Assembly: GCA_049999805.1 (NCBI GenBank)
Contig: JBNGIO010006236.1
Location: 264,558-328,100 of the forward strand
Direction: 5' to 3'
Length of the DNA: 63,543 bases
Source: Folioceros fuciformis
Taxonomy: Eukaryota > Anthocerotophyta > Anthocerotopsida > Anthocerotales
The notes under the pieces are model-generated. The model was not told the origin of the DNA. It did no database searches and saw only the letters and a list, made by a program, of their open reading frames with translations. Below, piece by piece: positions 46,514 to 56,697 of the stretch; positions within the stretch are counted from its first letter, which is position 1; each line of letters opens with the position of its first letter. The position numbers were made by a program, and so were the translations under genes.

Positions 46514-46906
46514 CTAAGAGTGACAGTACACAATTATGCTTGACATTTCTGAAACACTCAGGCAATTGAAGACAACACTAAAAAAGGTAAAGAGGGCAAC
46601 ACTAAAAAAGGCAAAGAGGGCACCCTCTTCTTGCCTCATATTCATCATTGAATAAAAAACTAAGACCCCCTTCTTAGAAGGACCATGTTGGTTGTAAAGC
46701 TTGGAGTACAAGCCATAGAAGAGGCCTCCTATACTCATAAGCGCCGAGAAGATAGCAACCCTAAAGATAATGTTGGAGCAAAACTCAATATCAACTTGCA
46801 AATCTACCCAATGTGAGTGTGACTCGAGGATGACCAAAATGCCAAAGGCAATAGACTTACACTTACTCGAAGTTGTAATCTTAATTTGGTGAAGCAAAAG
46901 ATCCAC
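46514..46906 (-). CDS. Hypothetical membrane protein or gene relic, 130 codons
   Basis: The frame encodes two or three hydrophobic segments (SIAFGILVILE, FRVAIFSALMSIGGLFYGLY, LFAFFSVALFTFFSVVF) with a hydrophilic loop containing QHGPSKKGVLVFYSMMN. The same frame upstream, past stops, gives PIIVVEVFLGFINHSITIQLW, so the original protein was longer. The layout is loosely like plant DUF1218-type four-helix membrane proteins, but no diagnostic residue confirms that. Probably a decayed gene or element fragment. Confidence 0.2.
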   Translation of the reverse strand: MDLLLHQIKITTSSKCKSIAFGILVILESHSHWVDLQVDIEFCSNIIFRVAIFSALMSIGGLFYGLYSKLYNQHGPSKKGVLVFYSMMNMRQEEGALFAFFSVALFTFFSVVFNCLSVSEMSSIIVYCHS

Positions 46907-47639
46907 CTACCAGTGCTTCCAAAGTTGAATTGTAATACTATGGTTGATAAAGCCCAAAAACACCTCCACAACAATAATAGGGCACGCCTACGAAGTAGGC
47001 TTCTCTAATGTCAGAGGTGGTCGTAGGAGATCCATTGGAAGAGGATTGACAATCCGCTTAAAAGAAAAAGTGAGTTGCACTTGTGCCTATCCACGAAAAG
47101 AGGAGTGATAGTTAGTTTAAAGAAGAAGTGATTTGCCCTTGTGCCTTTAGGTAGGCGAATTAAAGTCCTTCAGCTTAGATACATGTGTTAGAGCTATACA
47201 TACCTTTCGTTTGGGCTAAGATAACAATTTTGGGAGTTTTGGGAGGGAAGTATCTTATTCTCTTACTTGCAACCTTGAGTAGGAAGTATCTTACTATCCC
47301 ACTAGTTGTTGATAGGTTCAGCAAGCAAGCACACTTTATGTAGGGTTATTTAAGCCCAATGTGCTTAGACTAATGTGTTTAGTCTAAGATTTGTGTCTAG
47401 TTAAGTATCATTTGTTTAGATTAGCTTAAGCTAATATGTAGGAAGCTTCTTGCACAGATTCCTTTGCGCTTCTTGTGAAGCTTCCTTGGGAGCTCTTCTA
47501 GAGGGTATAAATAACCCTTTGAGCTCCCTTGCAGTTGAGACATTGTGTGAGAGTGTGACCTCTCTTTCTCCTCTCCTCCTTGCTTCCTCCTCTCCTCCTT
47601 CACCATGTGGCTCATCTAACGATCCTTCACTTTATCCCC
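46907..47639. other. Intergenic with an LTR-like promoter stretch
   Basis: No gene is seen. A TATA box (TATAAATA, 47,506-47,513) within gctcttctagagggtataaat looks like an LTR or promoter and lies just before the Ty3/gypsy integrase remnant, so it may be that element's partial LTR. No second copy is found to prove it. Confidence 0.3.
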
Positions 47640-48595
47640 ATGAAGAAGCAAGTGAAGGCTTCAGAAGTTGCTCAATTGTTTAAGAAGCATATCTATGTGT
47701 TACATGGATTGCCTATGCAAATCGTGAGTGATAGAGATCCCAGATTTACAGCGGAATTTTGGCAATAGCTTATGAAGAGCTTGGGAGTGCAACTATGTTT
47801 AAGCACAACACATCACCCTAATACAAATGGATCTACAAAAAGGGTAGACAGAATCCAAGAGGAATACTTACGACACTATGTACAGATGGACCCGAGAAAT
47901 TGGAGTAATCATCTTGAGGATGCAGAGTTTTGTTATAGCAATAATGTACATAACTCCACAGGCTATACACCTTTTCAGATGACAGGTAACGAAGCAATGG
48001 ACGTAGTTTCCATGTTGAATGCTGGCGTGTTTGAGACAGCAGCAAGAGAACCACGTGAATTTATTGAGCAGTTGAGGGCTAGGCATGAAATTGCTAAGAG
48101 GATTTTTGCCAAAGCTCAAGACAGGCAAAAATAGTTTGCTGATAGGCATAGGAAAGAGGTAGAATTTCAAGTGGGTGACAAGGTTTGGGTAAAGTTGAAG
48201 CACTTCCCAGTACCCCTAGGACTTTCCCCAAAGTTAAGGCCTAAGTATGGAGGTCCTTTGTAGTTCTGAAGCGCATTGAGAATGTGGCTTATAAACTACA
48301 ACTACCTAATTGGATCTTCTCTCATGATGTGTTTCACGTCTCTTTACTAAAACCGTTTGTGATTTCGAAAGAGAATGAAGACATGAATATGAAAGACTAT
48401 GTTATCTTGGTTCAATATAACCATAGTTTGCAAGAGATTGTTGAATTTCTAGCAGAAAGAGAAGTGCCTTCTATAAGTGGTAATGTTATAGAGTATCTAA
48501 TAAAGCTTCGTAATTTTGCACATCCTGTGTGGGTTTCACTTCAAGATGTGCAACAAGGATCATGGATGATCTCACGTTATACTGCAAGTCATTGA
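47640..48595 (+). pseudogene. Ty3/gypsy (chromovirus-type) integrase C-terminal remnant
   Basis: Starts within the integrase core at HGLPMQIVSDRDPRFTAEFW and continues, with in-frame stops at 47,766 and 48,132, through TTHHPNTNGSTKRVDRIQE, NSTGYTPFQMTGNEA and FQVGDKVWVKLKHF, to HDVFHVSLLKPFV. The tail VIEYLIKLRNFAHPVWVSLQDVQ aligns in position with a chromodomain (EYLVKWKGY...W), suggesting a chromovirus. Protease, RT, RNase H and the N-terminal integrase are missing. A purine-rich tract (ggggagagag, ~48,618) follows as expected before a 3' LTR. Confidence 0.8.
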
Positions 48596-49045
48596 GGACA
48601 ATGACATCTTCCTAGTGGGGAGAGAGTAATGGCACAAGTGAAACAAAGTAAAAATAAAAAGTAGAAAGGTGAAAGCTAAATCTAGAGTTGTCTTGATGAA
48701 GAAGCAAGTATACTTCTTGTTGCCTTTGGAAACAAAATTCGTGTTCTAGGCAAAACCTCCTAAAAAGGATGGAGTTGTAATGACCACTTGTATTATGAGA
48801 TGAGTGGTGTGTATTATTCCCATGATTGGGCCCTTGTGTAAGAGGAAGGTGGTCCTTCTTCAACTTTCTCTCTCATTTTCTAATTTTTAAAGTTCTTGTT
48901 TATAATGCTTTAGGTACTGTGGATAATGCTCTTTTTTAAGGGAATAGCTCATCTAAACAGCAAAAACCTTGAAGAACCTAAGGCTCAAAACGAAAACGAA
49001 GAAGGAAAAAGAGAGAATACATAAAAGAGCAAAAAATAGGTGTAA
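48596..49045. other. Downstream flank of the Ty3/gypsy remnant
   Basis: May contain a decayed 3' LTR starting after the purine tract at ~48,630. No second LTR copy is found in the window for comparison. No gene is seen. Confidence 0.3.
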
Positions 49046-49130
49046 TTATCATATATATATATATATATATAAGTATCTTATAAGTATATATAAAAGTATC
49101 TTATAAGTATATATAAGTACTTATAAGTAT
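49046..49130. repeat. AT microsatellite and ataagtatctt tandem repeats
   Basis: A run of (AT)n from ~49,050 is followed by repeated ataagtatcttataagtata units. Confidence 0.8.
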
Positions 49131-49139
49131 GCAATACAA

Positions 49140-49560
49140 ATGGTGTTCTCCCTTTTTTCTTTGTGGTGCCTTTTTTTTCGACAACGTGCATCTTTTCTTT
49201 GTGGTGATTTTTTTTCGATAACGTGAATCCATTGCTTTGCAACGAGCATTTTCTTTGGCACTGATGGTAGGCCTTTTATTATTCTACATCATGACATTTT
49301 GAGAGCAGTAAGTAGTTTTTGAAAATGATCATGACATTTTGAGAGCAATAAGTAGTTTTTGAAAATGATATTGGCAAGTGAGAGTACCTTTTTTTTTTTT
49401 TTTGCCTTTGGCCTTAATGTGGTTGTTCCTCCAATCTTCTTAGCAGTAGATGAGACTTTTTGGCGGGGAGAGTACCTCTTTTTTTTTGCCTTTGGCCTTT
49501 ATGGGGTTATTCCTCCAATCTTCTTAAGAATAGATGAGACTTTCTGGCTCTTTTTCAATC
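49140..49560 (+). repeat. Dispersed repeat, copy 3, internally duplicated
   Basis: Shares ordered landmarks with copies at 885-1,195 and 15,355-15,605: ggtgttctccc, then ttgctttgcaacgagc, ggcactgatggtaggcc, gagcagtaagtagtttttg, then gttgttcctccaatcttctt. Two segments are doubled in tandem: atcatgacattttgagagca plus agtagtttttgaaaatgat (~49,290 and ~49,329), and the tttgcctttggccttnatg-to-ccaatcttctta block (~49,402 and ~49,487). Confidence 0.6.
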
Positions 49561-49925
49561 ATATAAAATACCTTATAAATATTACTTAATAAGTGTATAT
49601 ATATCTATATATATAATATCCTTAGGATATACATATTTCCTTAGGATATACATATTCAATCCGTGCAAGTCCGCTAAGTGACCCGCTCCCAACCCGAGGA
49701 GCGGGTAAGATGAAGGGGAAGGTTGAACCAGGGTCCGGGCCAGGCTGCCTTTTACACTGTTACTTGAATCGAGGAACGTGTGTTTCGTTGTTCTCCGGTG
49801 TTAGTGTATTCTGCATTGCCTACGCAGGGAGGCGTGCTGAAAGGAAACGGGAGGGAGCGGGGGTAAAAAGGGCAAACATGCGCTCACGCCCTCGGCATTG
49901 CGATTGCCATTGCCTCGCTCGCGGG

Positions 49926-49963
49926 AGCAGCAGTAGCAGCAGTAGCAGCAGCAGCAGCAGAGA
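49926..49963 (+). repeat. AGC trinucleotide repeat in the alpha-COP leader
   Basis: About a dozen agc/agt triplets lie ~170 bases upstream of the alpha-COP start codon, with a second shorter run at ~50,050-50,065. This GC-rich stretch is probably the transcribed 5' leader. Confidence 0.8.
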
Positions 49964-50130
49964 TGTCGGGCGTGAAGGCGATCTGATGTGAGCAGAGGCG
50001 GCGAGAGGTCGAGCTAGCGCGTAAGGAAGGCAGCTGGCCGCCGGCGGCTGGCAGCAGCAGCAGCAGGAGCGGGAGGGAGAAGAGGAAGGAGAGACGAGTC
50101 GGCCAGATCTCCGGGCCTTGGGGAGCAACC

Positions 50131-53100
50131 ATGTTGACCAAATTCGAGACCAAGAGCAACCGAGTGAAGGGGCTGAGCTTCCACCCCCGGCGGCCCTGGA
50201 TCTTGGCCAGCTTGCATAGCGGGGTCATCCAGCTATGGGACTATCGGATGGGCACGCTCATCGATCGCTTCGACGAGCATGACGGCCCTGTGCGTGGCGT
50301 GCACTTCCACAAGTCGCAGCCGCTTTTCGTCTCTGGAGGTACTGGCTTCTGCGCAGCTGCATTATGGTGTGCCGGATCTGGTTGGATCTGGGGCTTGTGG
50401 TTGTGGTGCGGGTGCAGAGGAGCCTGGGTCTTGAGTAGTTGCTTTTGGTGAGCAGGGGAGTGGATCTCTTGCAGCTCGTGCTGCTGGGCTTGATGTCATG
50501 TTTGTGGCTTGGGATGGGCTTGTTGTCACCGGGTCTTACACCGTGGGCTTTGGAACAGGGGATGACTACAAGATCAAGGTGTGGAACTACAAGATGCGCC
50601 GCTGCCTCTTCACGCTGCTGGGCCACCTGGATTACATCCGAACTGTGCAGTTTCACCAGGAGTACCCTTGGATTGTGAGCGCTAGTGATGACCAGACTAT
50701 CCGAATATGGAATTGGCAGTCTCGGACATGCATATCTGTGCTCACGGGGCACAATCATTACGTCATGTGTGCTTCCTTTCACATCAAGGAGGATTTGGTG
50801 GTGTCTGCATCCTTGGACCAGACTGTGCGAGTGTGGGATATCGGTGCTCTCCGCAAGAAGACCGTGGCTCCTGCGGAGGACATTTTGAGGCTGAGTCAGA
50901 TGAATACGGATCTCTTCGGTGGGGGAGATGCCGTGGTGAAGTATGTTCTGGAGGGGCATGATCGAGGTGTCAACTGGGCTGCGTTTCATCCCACCTTGCC
51001 TTTGATTGTGTCGGGAGCTGATGATCGACAGGTGAAGTTGTGGCGGATGAATGGTACGTGTCCTAATGGTACTCTTTGCGTGACGGGTTTTTCGTTTCTT
51101 GTGTCCTACTCTAACAAACAAACTGCCCCACACCTTACTTGTGATCTGCAGATAAAACGGCTTGGGAGGTGGACACACTTCGTGGCCATGTCAACAATGT
51201 CTCTTCCGTGATTTTCCATGCTCGTCAGGATATCATCGTTTCCAATTCAGAAGACAAGTCGATCAGAGTGTGGGACATGAGTAAGCGCATCGGGGTGCAG
51301 ACTTTCAGGCGGGAACATGACAGATTCTGGATACTTGCAGCGCATCCAGATATGAATCTGCTTGCGGCAGGGCATGATAGTGGCATGATAGTGTTTAAAC
51401 TGGAAAGGGAGCGGCCATCGTATGCGGTCCATGGAGGCATTCTCTATTATGTTAAGGAGCGCTATCTGAGGACCTATGAATTTGCAACCGGAAAGGATAA
51501 CCCGCTCATTTCCATCCGGAGAGCTGGTTCAGCCGGGATGAATCAGGGCCCTAGATCTCTCTCCTACAATCCAGCAGAGAATGCAGTTCTAATATGTTCT
51601 GATGTGGAAGGTGGCTCATATGAGCTTTACATTATTCCTAAAGAAGCCTCTGGAAAGAGCGAGTCAGTAGAGCCGAAGCGAGGTGCCGGAGCATCTGCGG
51701 TGTTTGTCGCTCGCAACCGCTTTGCAGTCTTAGATAAGAACCAGAACCAGGTGTCTATCAAAAACTTGAGAAACGAGGTGACAAAGAGGGTGGCTCTGCC
51801 TTTTGCAACAACAGATGCTGTTTTCTATGCGGGCACAGGGAATCTGCTCTGCAGATCTGAGGACAAGGTGTTCTTGTTTGATGTTCAGCAGAGAAACACC
51901 TTGGGAGAGCTGAGCACCCCCTTCGTGAAGTATGTTGTCTGGTCCTCTGACATGGAGTTTGTTGCTTTGATCAGCAAGCATGCAATTATTATTGCAACCA
52001 AGAAGCTAGTCAATCAGTGCACTGTGCACGAGACCATCCGCATTAAGAGTGGTGCTTGGGATGAAAATGGTGTGTTCATGTACACAACTCTCAATCATAT
52101 CAAGTACTGCCTGCCGAATGGTGATAGTGGTATAATCAGGACATTGGATGTTCCTGTCTACATCACCAAAGTTTCTGGAAGCGCTGTTCACTGTTTGGAC
52201 CGTGATGGGAAGAGCCGGACCATACAGATTGATCCCACGGAGTACATGTTCAAACTCTCTCTCATTCAAAGGAAGTATGATCAGGTTCTGTCCATGATTA
52301 GAAACTCGCAGCTGTGTGGGCAATCCATCATTGCATACCTCCAGCAGAAGGGATTTCCTGAGGTAGCCTTGCACTTTGTCAAGGATGAGAGGACTCGGTT
52401 CAATCTCGCAGTGGAGTGTGGGAACATAGAGGTGGCAGTTGCATCTGCCAAAGAGATAGATGAGAAAGACTACTGGTCGAGGCTGGGGGCAGAGGCGCTG
52501 CGTCAAGGAAATCACGAAATTGTTGAGTACTCCTTGCAGAAGACGAAGAACTTTGAACGCCTGTCGTTCTTGTATCTCATAACTGGAAACTTAGAGAAGC
52601 TTTCAAAGATGCTCAAGATCGCAGAGATGCGCAATGATGTGATGGGCGCTTTTCACAATGCACTGTATCTGGGTGACGTCAAAGAAAGAATCAAAATATT
52701 GGAGGAGTCTGGGCATATACCTCTTGCATATGCAACTGCTACTGTCCACGGGCTGACTGACATAGCTGAGCGGCTGGCTGCTGATCTTGGTGACAATGTA
52801 CCAACTCTTCCCCCGAAAGAGAAGGCGGCCTTGCTCTTGCCACCAATTCCAATTTTGCGAGAGGACAACTGGCCATTATTATCAGTTAGCAAAGGCTTCT
52901 TTGAAGGTGCTTTTGGAGATGCGGCTGCGGGAGCGGAACTGGAGGACGAAGTTGCTGCAGCAGGGGCTTGGGGTGAGGAGCTGGATATTCCTGACGTGGT
53001 TGACGTCAGAGCAAATGGTGAGATTTTCGCAACTGAAGACGAAGAGAAGGGTGGAGAGGATGAGGAGGCAGGTTGGGAGATGGAAGACTTGGAACTTCCT

Positions 53101-54102
53101 GCAGATGTGAGCACAAACGATGTTGTTGGAGGAGGTGCTGAAGCAGCTTACTTTGTTGTGCCTACGCCTGGTGTGCCAGTCAGCCAGATCTGGATCCAAA
53201 GGTCTTCACTTGCTGGTGAACATGTGGCAGCGGGTGCCTTTGACACGGCCATGCGCTTGCTCAATAGGCAGCTTGGGATCCGTAATTTCGCTCCCCTCAA
53301 GGCAGCTTTTTTGGATCTGCATCTTGCATCCCACACATCTCTACCAGGCCTTGTTTCGTTGCCAGTATTGCCGCTGGCCCTTGAGAAGGGATGGACTGAA
53401 AATGCAAGTCCAAATGTCAGGAGTGCACCAGCCCTCATCTGGAAGCTCTCCACGTTGGAAGAGAAGTTGAAAGCAGGTTACAAGGTGGTCACAGAGGGCA
53501 AGTTCACGGAGGCCTTGAGATTGTTCCTCACCATTTTGCACACTATTCCCCTGCTGGTTGTGGACAGCAGGAAGGAAGTGGATGAGGTAAAAGAACTGGT
53601 GTCATTAGCGAAGGACTATGTCCTTGCCATGAGGATTGAGCTGAGGCGGAAGGAACTGAAAGATGACATGGTCCGACAGTCAGAGCTTGCCGCATACTTC
53701 ACTCACTGCAACCTCCAGCCAACGCATCTGAGACTGAGCTTGCAGTCTGCCATGAACACCAACTTCAAGGCCAAGAACTTCAATGCAACGGCTTCCTTCT
53801 GCCAGCGGTTATTGCAATTGAATATTCCTCCAGCAACAGCGACCAAGGTACGGCAAGCATTACAGGCTTGTGAGAGGTCTCCCAGAGACGAGCTTCCCAT
53901 CAACTATGATCCCCGAAATCCATTTGTGGTCTGCGGTGCCACTTTGACGCCTATATACCGTGGAAGCAGAGATGTGTCTTGCCCGTACTGCACAGCTAAA
54001 TTTGTGCCAGAAACAAGTGGGCAGATCTGTCCTATTTGTGAGCTTGCTACTGTTGGAGCAGATGCATCAGGACTATATTGCTCTAGCACTCAATCCCGGT
54101 AG
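50131..54102 (+). CDS. Coatomer subunit alpha (alpha-COP)
   Basis: Three exons: 50131-50338, 50559-51053 and 51152-54102. They join to 3,654 nt, giving 1,217 residues, the size of plant alpha-COP. The start [23 protein letters not shown] is the family N-terminus. Residues 1-~300 form a WD40 propeller ([69 protein letters not shown]). A second propeller and an alpha-solenoid follow. An acidic linker comes near residues 835-895. The C-terminal domain has [24 protein letters not shown] and the zinc-binding-like CPYCTAKF...CPICELA end. Alpha-COP is in the B-subcomplex of the COPI coat and binds KKXX retrieval signals for Golgi-to-ER transport. Both introns are close to the 5' end. Confidence 0.97.
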
Positions 54103-54539
54103 CGTCACTGCCTTAGCGTCTCTTTGACCTGGCTGGATTGTCACACTTCGTGTTGGCAGATTGCGGCATCAGTTCACCTTGTGAGGGTTGGCCAGAGTGT
54201 AGAGAACATTTTAGGAGTCAAGAGACAAGCAGGAGAGGGATCTTCAGCAGGCTTATGGGGATGTTCGCATGCTGTTGAGTTTTTCCGGTTTTGCTCGTGT
54301 TGCAGCTCGTGTTTTTTCCGCTTTCATGCAGGTTATTGATTCATATCTATGGGGGACACGTAGTTCAGAGGCATGGTCGTAGTCAACGCAGCACAACTGT
54401 TGTAGGTATAGGCCAACAATGTAGTTTTGCACATGACTTATGAATGTGCAAGTATACTCCAAACATTGTTGGAGTTGAGTAAACTCAGATAAAGCAAATT
54501 TGACTTCTAACGTGCCTCTCGCAATCGGTTAAACCCTCT
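54103..54539. other. 3' flank of alpha-COP
   Basis: Probable 3' untranslated region of alpha-COP. A pyrimidine- and T-rich stretch lies at ~54,280-54,325. No gene. Confidence 0.4.
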
Positions 54540-54830
54540 CAACATCAAATGCGGGCTCTCTCCCTTTCGCCCCTCAATTCAGTTTTCCTCTTCCCTCTCA
54601 CGTGGAATCAGATACAGGCAATGCATCCGTATGGCAGGAAACCCGTCCATTAATCAACAAACAGTTTACAGAGTGGGATCTATTGTGTTCGTCCTTTCAG
54701 TGTCGGGATAAGGGCGTCTTCATCTCGTTCAAAAACATGTCAATCATAGTTTCTTCTCCTACACCTGTGACAAGACACATTTACCCCTAAACATTCCCAA
54801 CAGATGTTTAGGGCTGAACTGTTGAAGTTG
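54540..54830 (-). pseudogene. Decayed duplicate of the 3' end of the neighbouring small gene
   Basis: This block aligns with 54,960-55,240 at a constant offset of ~415 bases (shared ctttcagtgtc at 54,694 and 55,110; aacattcccaaca at ~54,790 and ~55,204). On the minus strand one frame gives LLGMF and, after a shift, TMIDMFLNEMKTPL, parallel to LLGMFTEMWYVTG and TLTSMILRELKKP of the intact gene. Frameshifts mark it as a pseudogene fragment. Confidence 0.55.
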
Positions 54831-55124
54831 ACTATGCTTCTATTAAAACTAAAAATGAAAAGTGAAAAGAATAGCCTGCGTATAGGAGGATTGTCTGAAT
54901 CCGACGTCCTTAGAGTTCCATGGTGCCTCTCTTTCCAAACCGTATCCGTCACAACCAAAATGTGCCTCGCTCTCCTCCCTTTCGCAGCTCCAACGAGTGC
55001 CTTTCTCCCGTCTCCTCGGACGATAAAAAGTGGGCTAGATACAGACACTGGTGCTGCTCGAAGCCGATTGATCTGTTAAGAACCAAATGGCAGGAAGATC
55101 GTGTTCGTACTTTCAGTGTCATCA

Positions 55125-55634
55125 TCAGGGCTTCTTCAGCTCACGCAGAATCATACTAGTCAGAGTCTCCACTTCGATACCCGTGACATACCACATCTCA
55201 GTAAACATTCCCAACAAATTCTCTGTGAGATCATGCAGGCCTTCGGGAGTAAGGCCCGTTGGTGGACTAAACTGTTGAAGCTGCTTTCGCTTCCATGTAG
55301 ATATCACCTCTGGAAAACAATAGCCTGCTCCTGAGGCAGCAGGAGGAAGCAGCAGGTTGTCAGAGAACACCCCCGTGTGATGCACCCTGCGTGGAGGGAG
55401 ATGGTTGGAAGACCTAACGTCGTTGTCAGCTCCTGACGCTGCTGCTGCTGGTTGGTCCGGATCCCCTGCGGAAGAACGTGCTTTTTCCAAAGCCGCTCGG
55501 CGCTGCAATGCAATAACTCGCTGATGCTCCATTCGGGCGATTTGGTCCGGACTGATGGACACAGAAATCCGTTGGGATCGGGGTGGGGAGAAGTTGGGAG
55601 GATTAGACATTGAAGAGGCTCGTGAAGTAGACAA
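55125..55634 (-). CDS. Unrecognised 169-residue protein
   Basis: The ORF starts at 55634 (alternative starts at Met9 and Met35) and ends at TGA 55127-55125. The N-terminus is Ser/Pro/Arg-rich. ISPDQIARMEHQRVIALQRR (residues ~28-47) predicts a basic helix recalling the short R-M-E-x-x-R-x-x-A-L-x-R-R motif near the N-termini of several DNA-repair proteins (XPA, SMARCAL1); this is only resemblance. After an Ala-rich linker, the C-terminal ~50 residues (LTPEGLHDLTENLLGMFTEMWYVTGIEVETLTSMILREL) look like a compact helical domain. Conservation of this end in the adjacent decayed duplicate supports it being real coding sequence. Function unknown. Confidence 0.5.
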   Translation of the reverse strand: MSTSRASSMSNPPNFSPPRSQRISVSISPDQIARMEHQRVIALQRRAALEKARSSAGDPDQPAAAASGADNDVRSSNHLPPRRVHHTGVFSDNLLLPPAASGAGYCFPEVISTWKRKQLQQFSPPTGLTPEGLHDLTENLLGMFTEMWYVTGIEVETLTSMILRELKKP

Positions 55635-56388
55635 AAATTGAAGGAAATTGCGTAGCGCCCCTGCTAATTACCTCTCGAACTTTAATACCGCACTTGCTGC
55701 CTAGTTCTGGAGCGTGCATGCCGTATGTACATAATGTAATTGAAACAGTCACCACAACGTTACAAATTCCTTCCTTGTCTTAAAGTTGCTACTAGTAGTG
55801 TACAAGTTTCGTGAGCAACATGAACTTCCTACTGATTTGCCGCCCTGGCCCTGATGTTGCACGAAGAGCAAACTTCGCCTAGGCCGCCTCCTCCCATAAA
55901 GTTTCGCAGTTTCAACTAAACCTGGGAAATTTCGTCAAGGGCACGGAGCGAAGCTGGTTCGGCAACATCAGGAATAGGCCGACACTGGAGCACCTGCATC
56001 TAGGACGACCTAGGACGACAGTGTGAGAGTCCGGGGAGACGACCTAGGACGACAGTGTGAGAGTCCGGGGACAGGAGAGCATTGGAGCAAAGAGCAGGCT
56101 GAGAGAGGTCTCTCAGCCTTCTCAGTCTACCAAATGCCATGCCCCATCCTGTAATGGGTGGAAAAACCTTTCTGGCTTCTTTGTATGTACGTACTTTGCT
56201 AGTTCCGTGCTTTTTGGTTCATCTGCCAACTCCTATAGGTAGCCGGCGACCATCCCATCTCGAGGCAGGGACAACCCCACAAGAGAGGAAGCACTCACAC
56301 CGGACTTAGGTGAGACCTTGCAGTACTAGGTGGCAGTCCTACAGCGGCATCGGTGGCCTTGCGATGCGAAACGCAGGCGAGGTGACAG
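55635..56388. other. Upstream region of the small gene; no other gene seen
   Basis: The first few hundred bases would be the promoter of the minus-strand gene. Only short frames without signature occur. The tandem duplication at 56,004-56,071 and the left edge of Copia-2 follow. Confidence 0.35.
56004..56071. repeat. Perfect 34 bp tandem duplication
   Basis: A unit beginning gacgacctaggacgacag and ending gtccgggga is present twice head to tail without differences (56,004-56,037 and 56,038-56,071). This points to a recent duplication. Confidence 0.9.
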
Positions 56389-56603
56389 GTTAGCTATTGT
56401 GAACTTTCCTAAAGTGTAGAGAAGGGCGGAAGTGTAAATTAGAAAAGATTGAGAGAGTACATAAGTAGGGGCCCTTTTATAGGGCCCAGGGCACCCCTAC
56501 CTCGGCCCCCTTCGTAGGGGTGCGACTGTTCACTTGACGAGTTAGGTTAGCCTGACTCACGTGACTGGTAGCTAGGGTTATGTAAACCTTACTAAACTTA
56601 ACA
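56389..56603 (-). repeat. Copia-2 3' LTR (left edge approximate)
   Basis: The right edge cttaaca at 56,603 is precise because of the neighbouring purine tract. The left edge is guessed near ggttagc at 56,389. In element sense there is a TATAAAAG promoter motif (~56,475) inside a near-palindrome of gggccc. Confidence 0.5.
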
Positions 56604-56697
56604 CTCCCTCTTAAGGGGGACATGACCTAGGCTAAGGGCTCCCTCGATCGAGCGAACATCTTCTGGTCTTCAGGTCTTGGAGAGGTACGGGGTGAAG

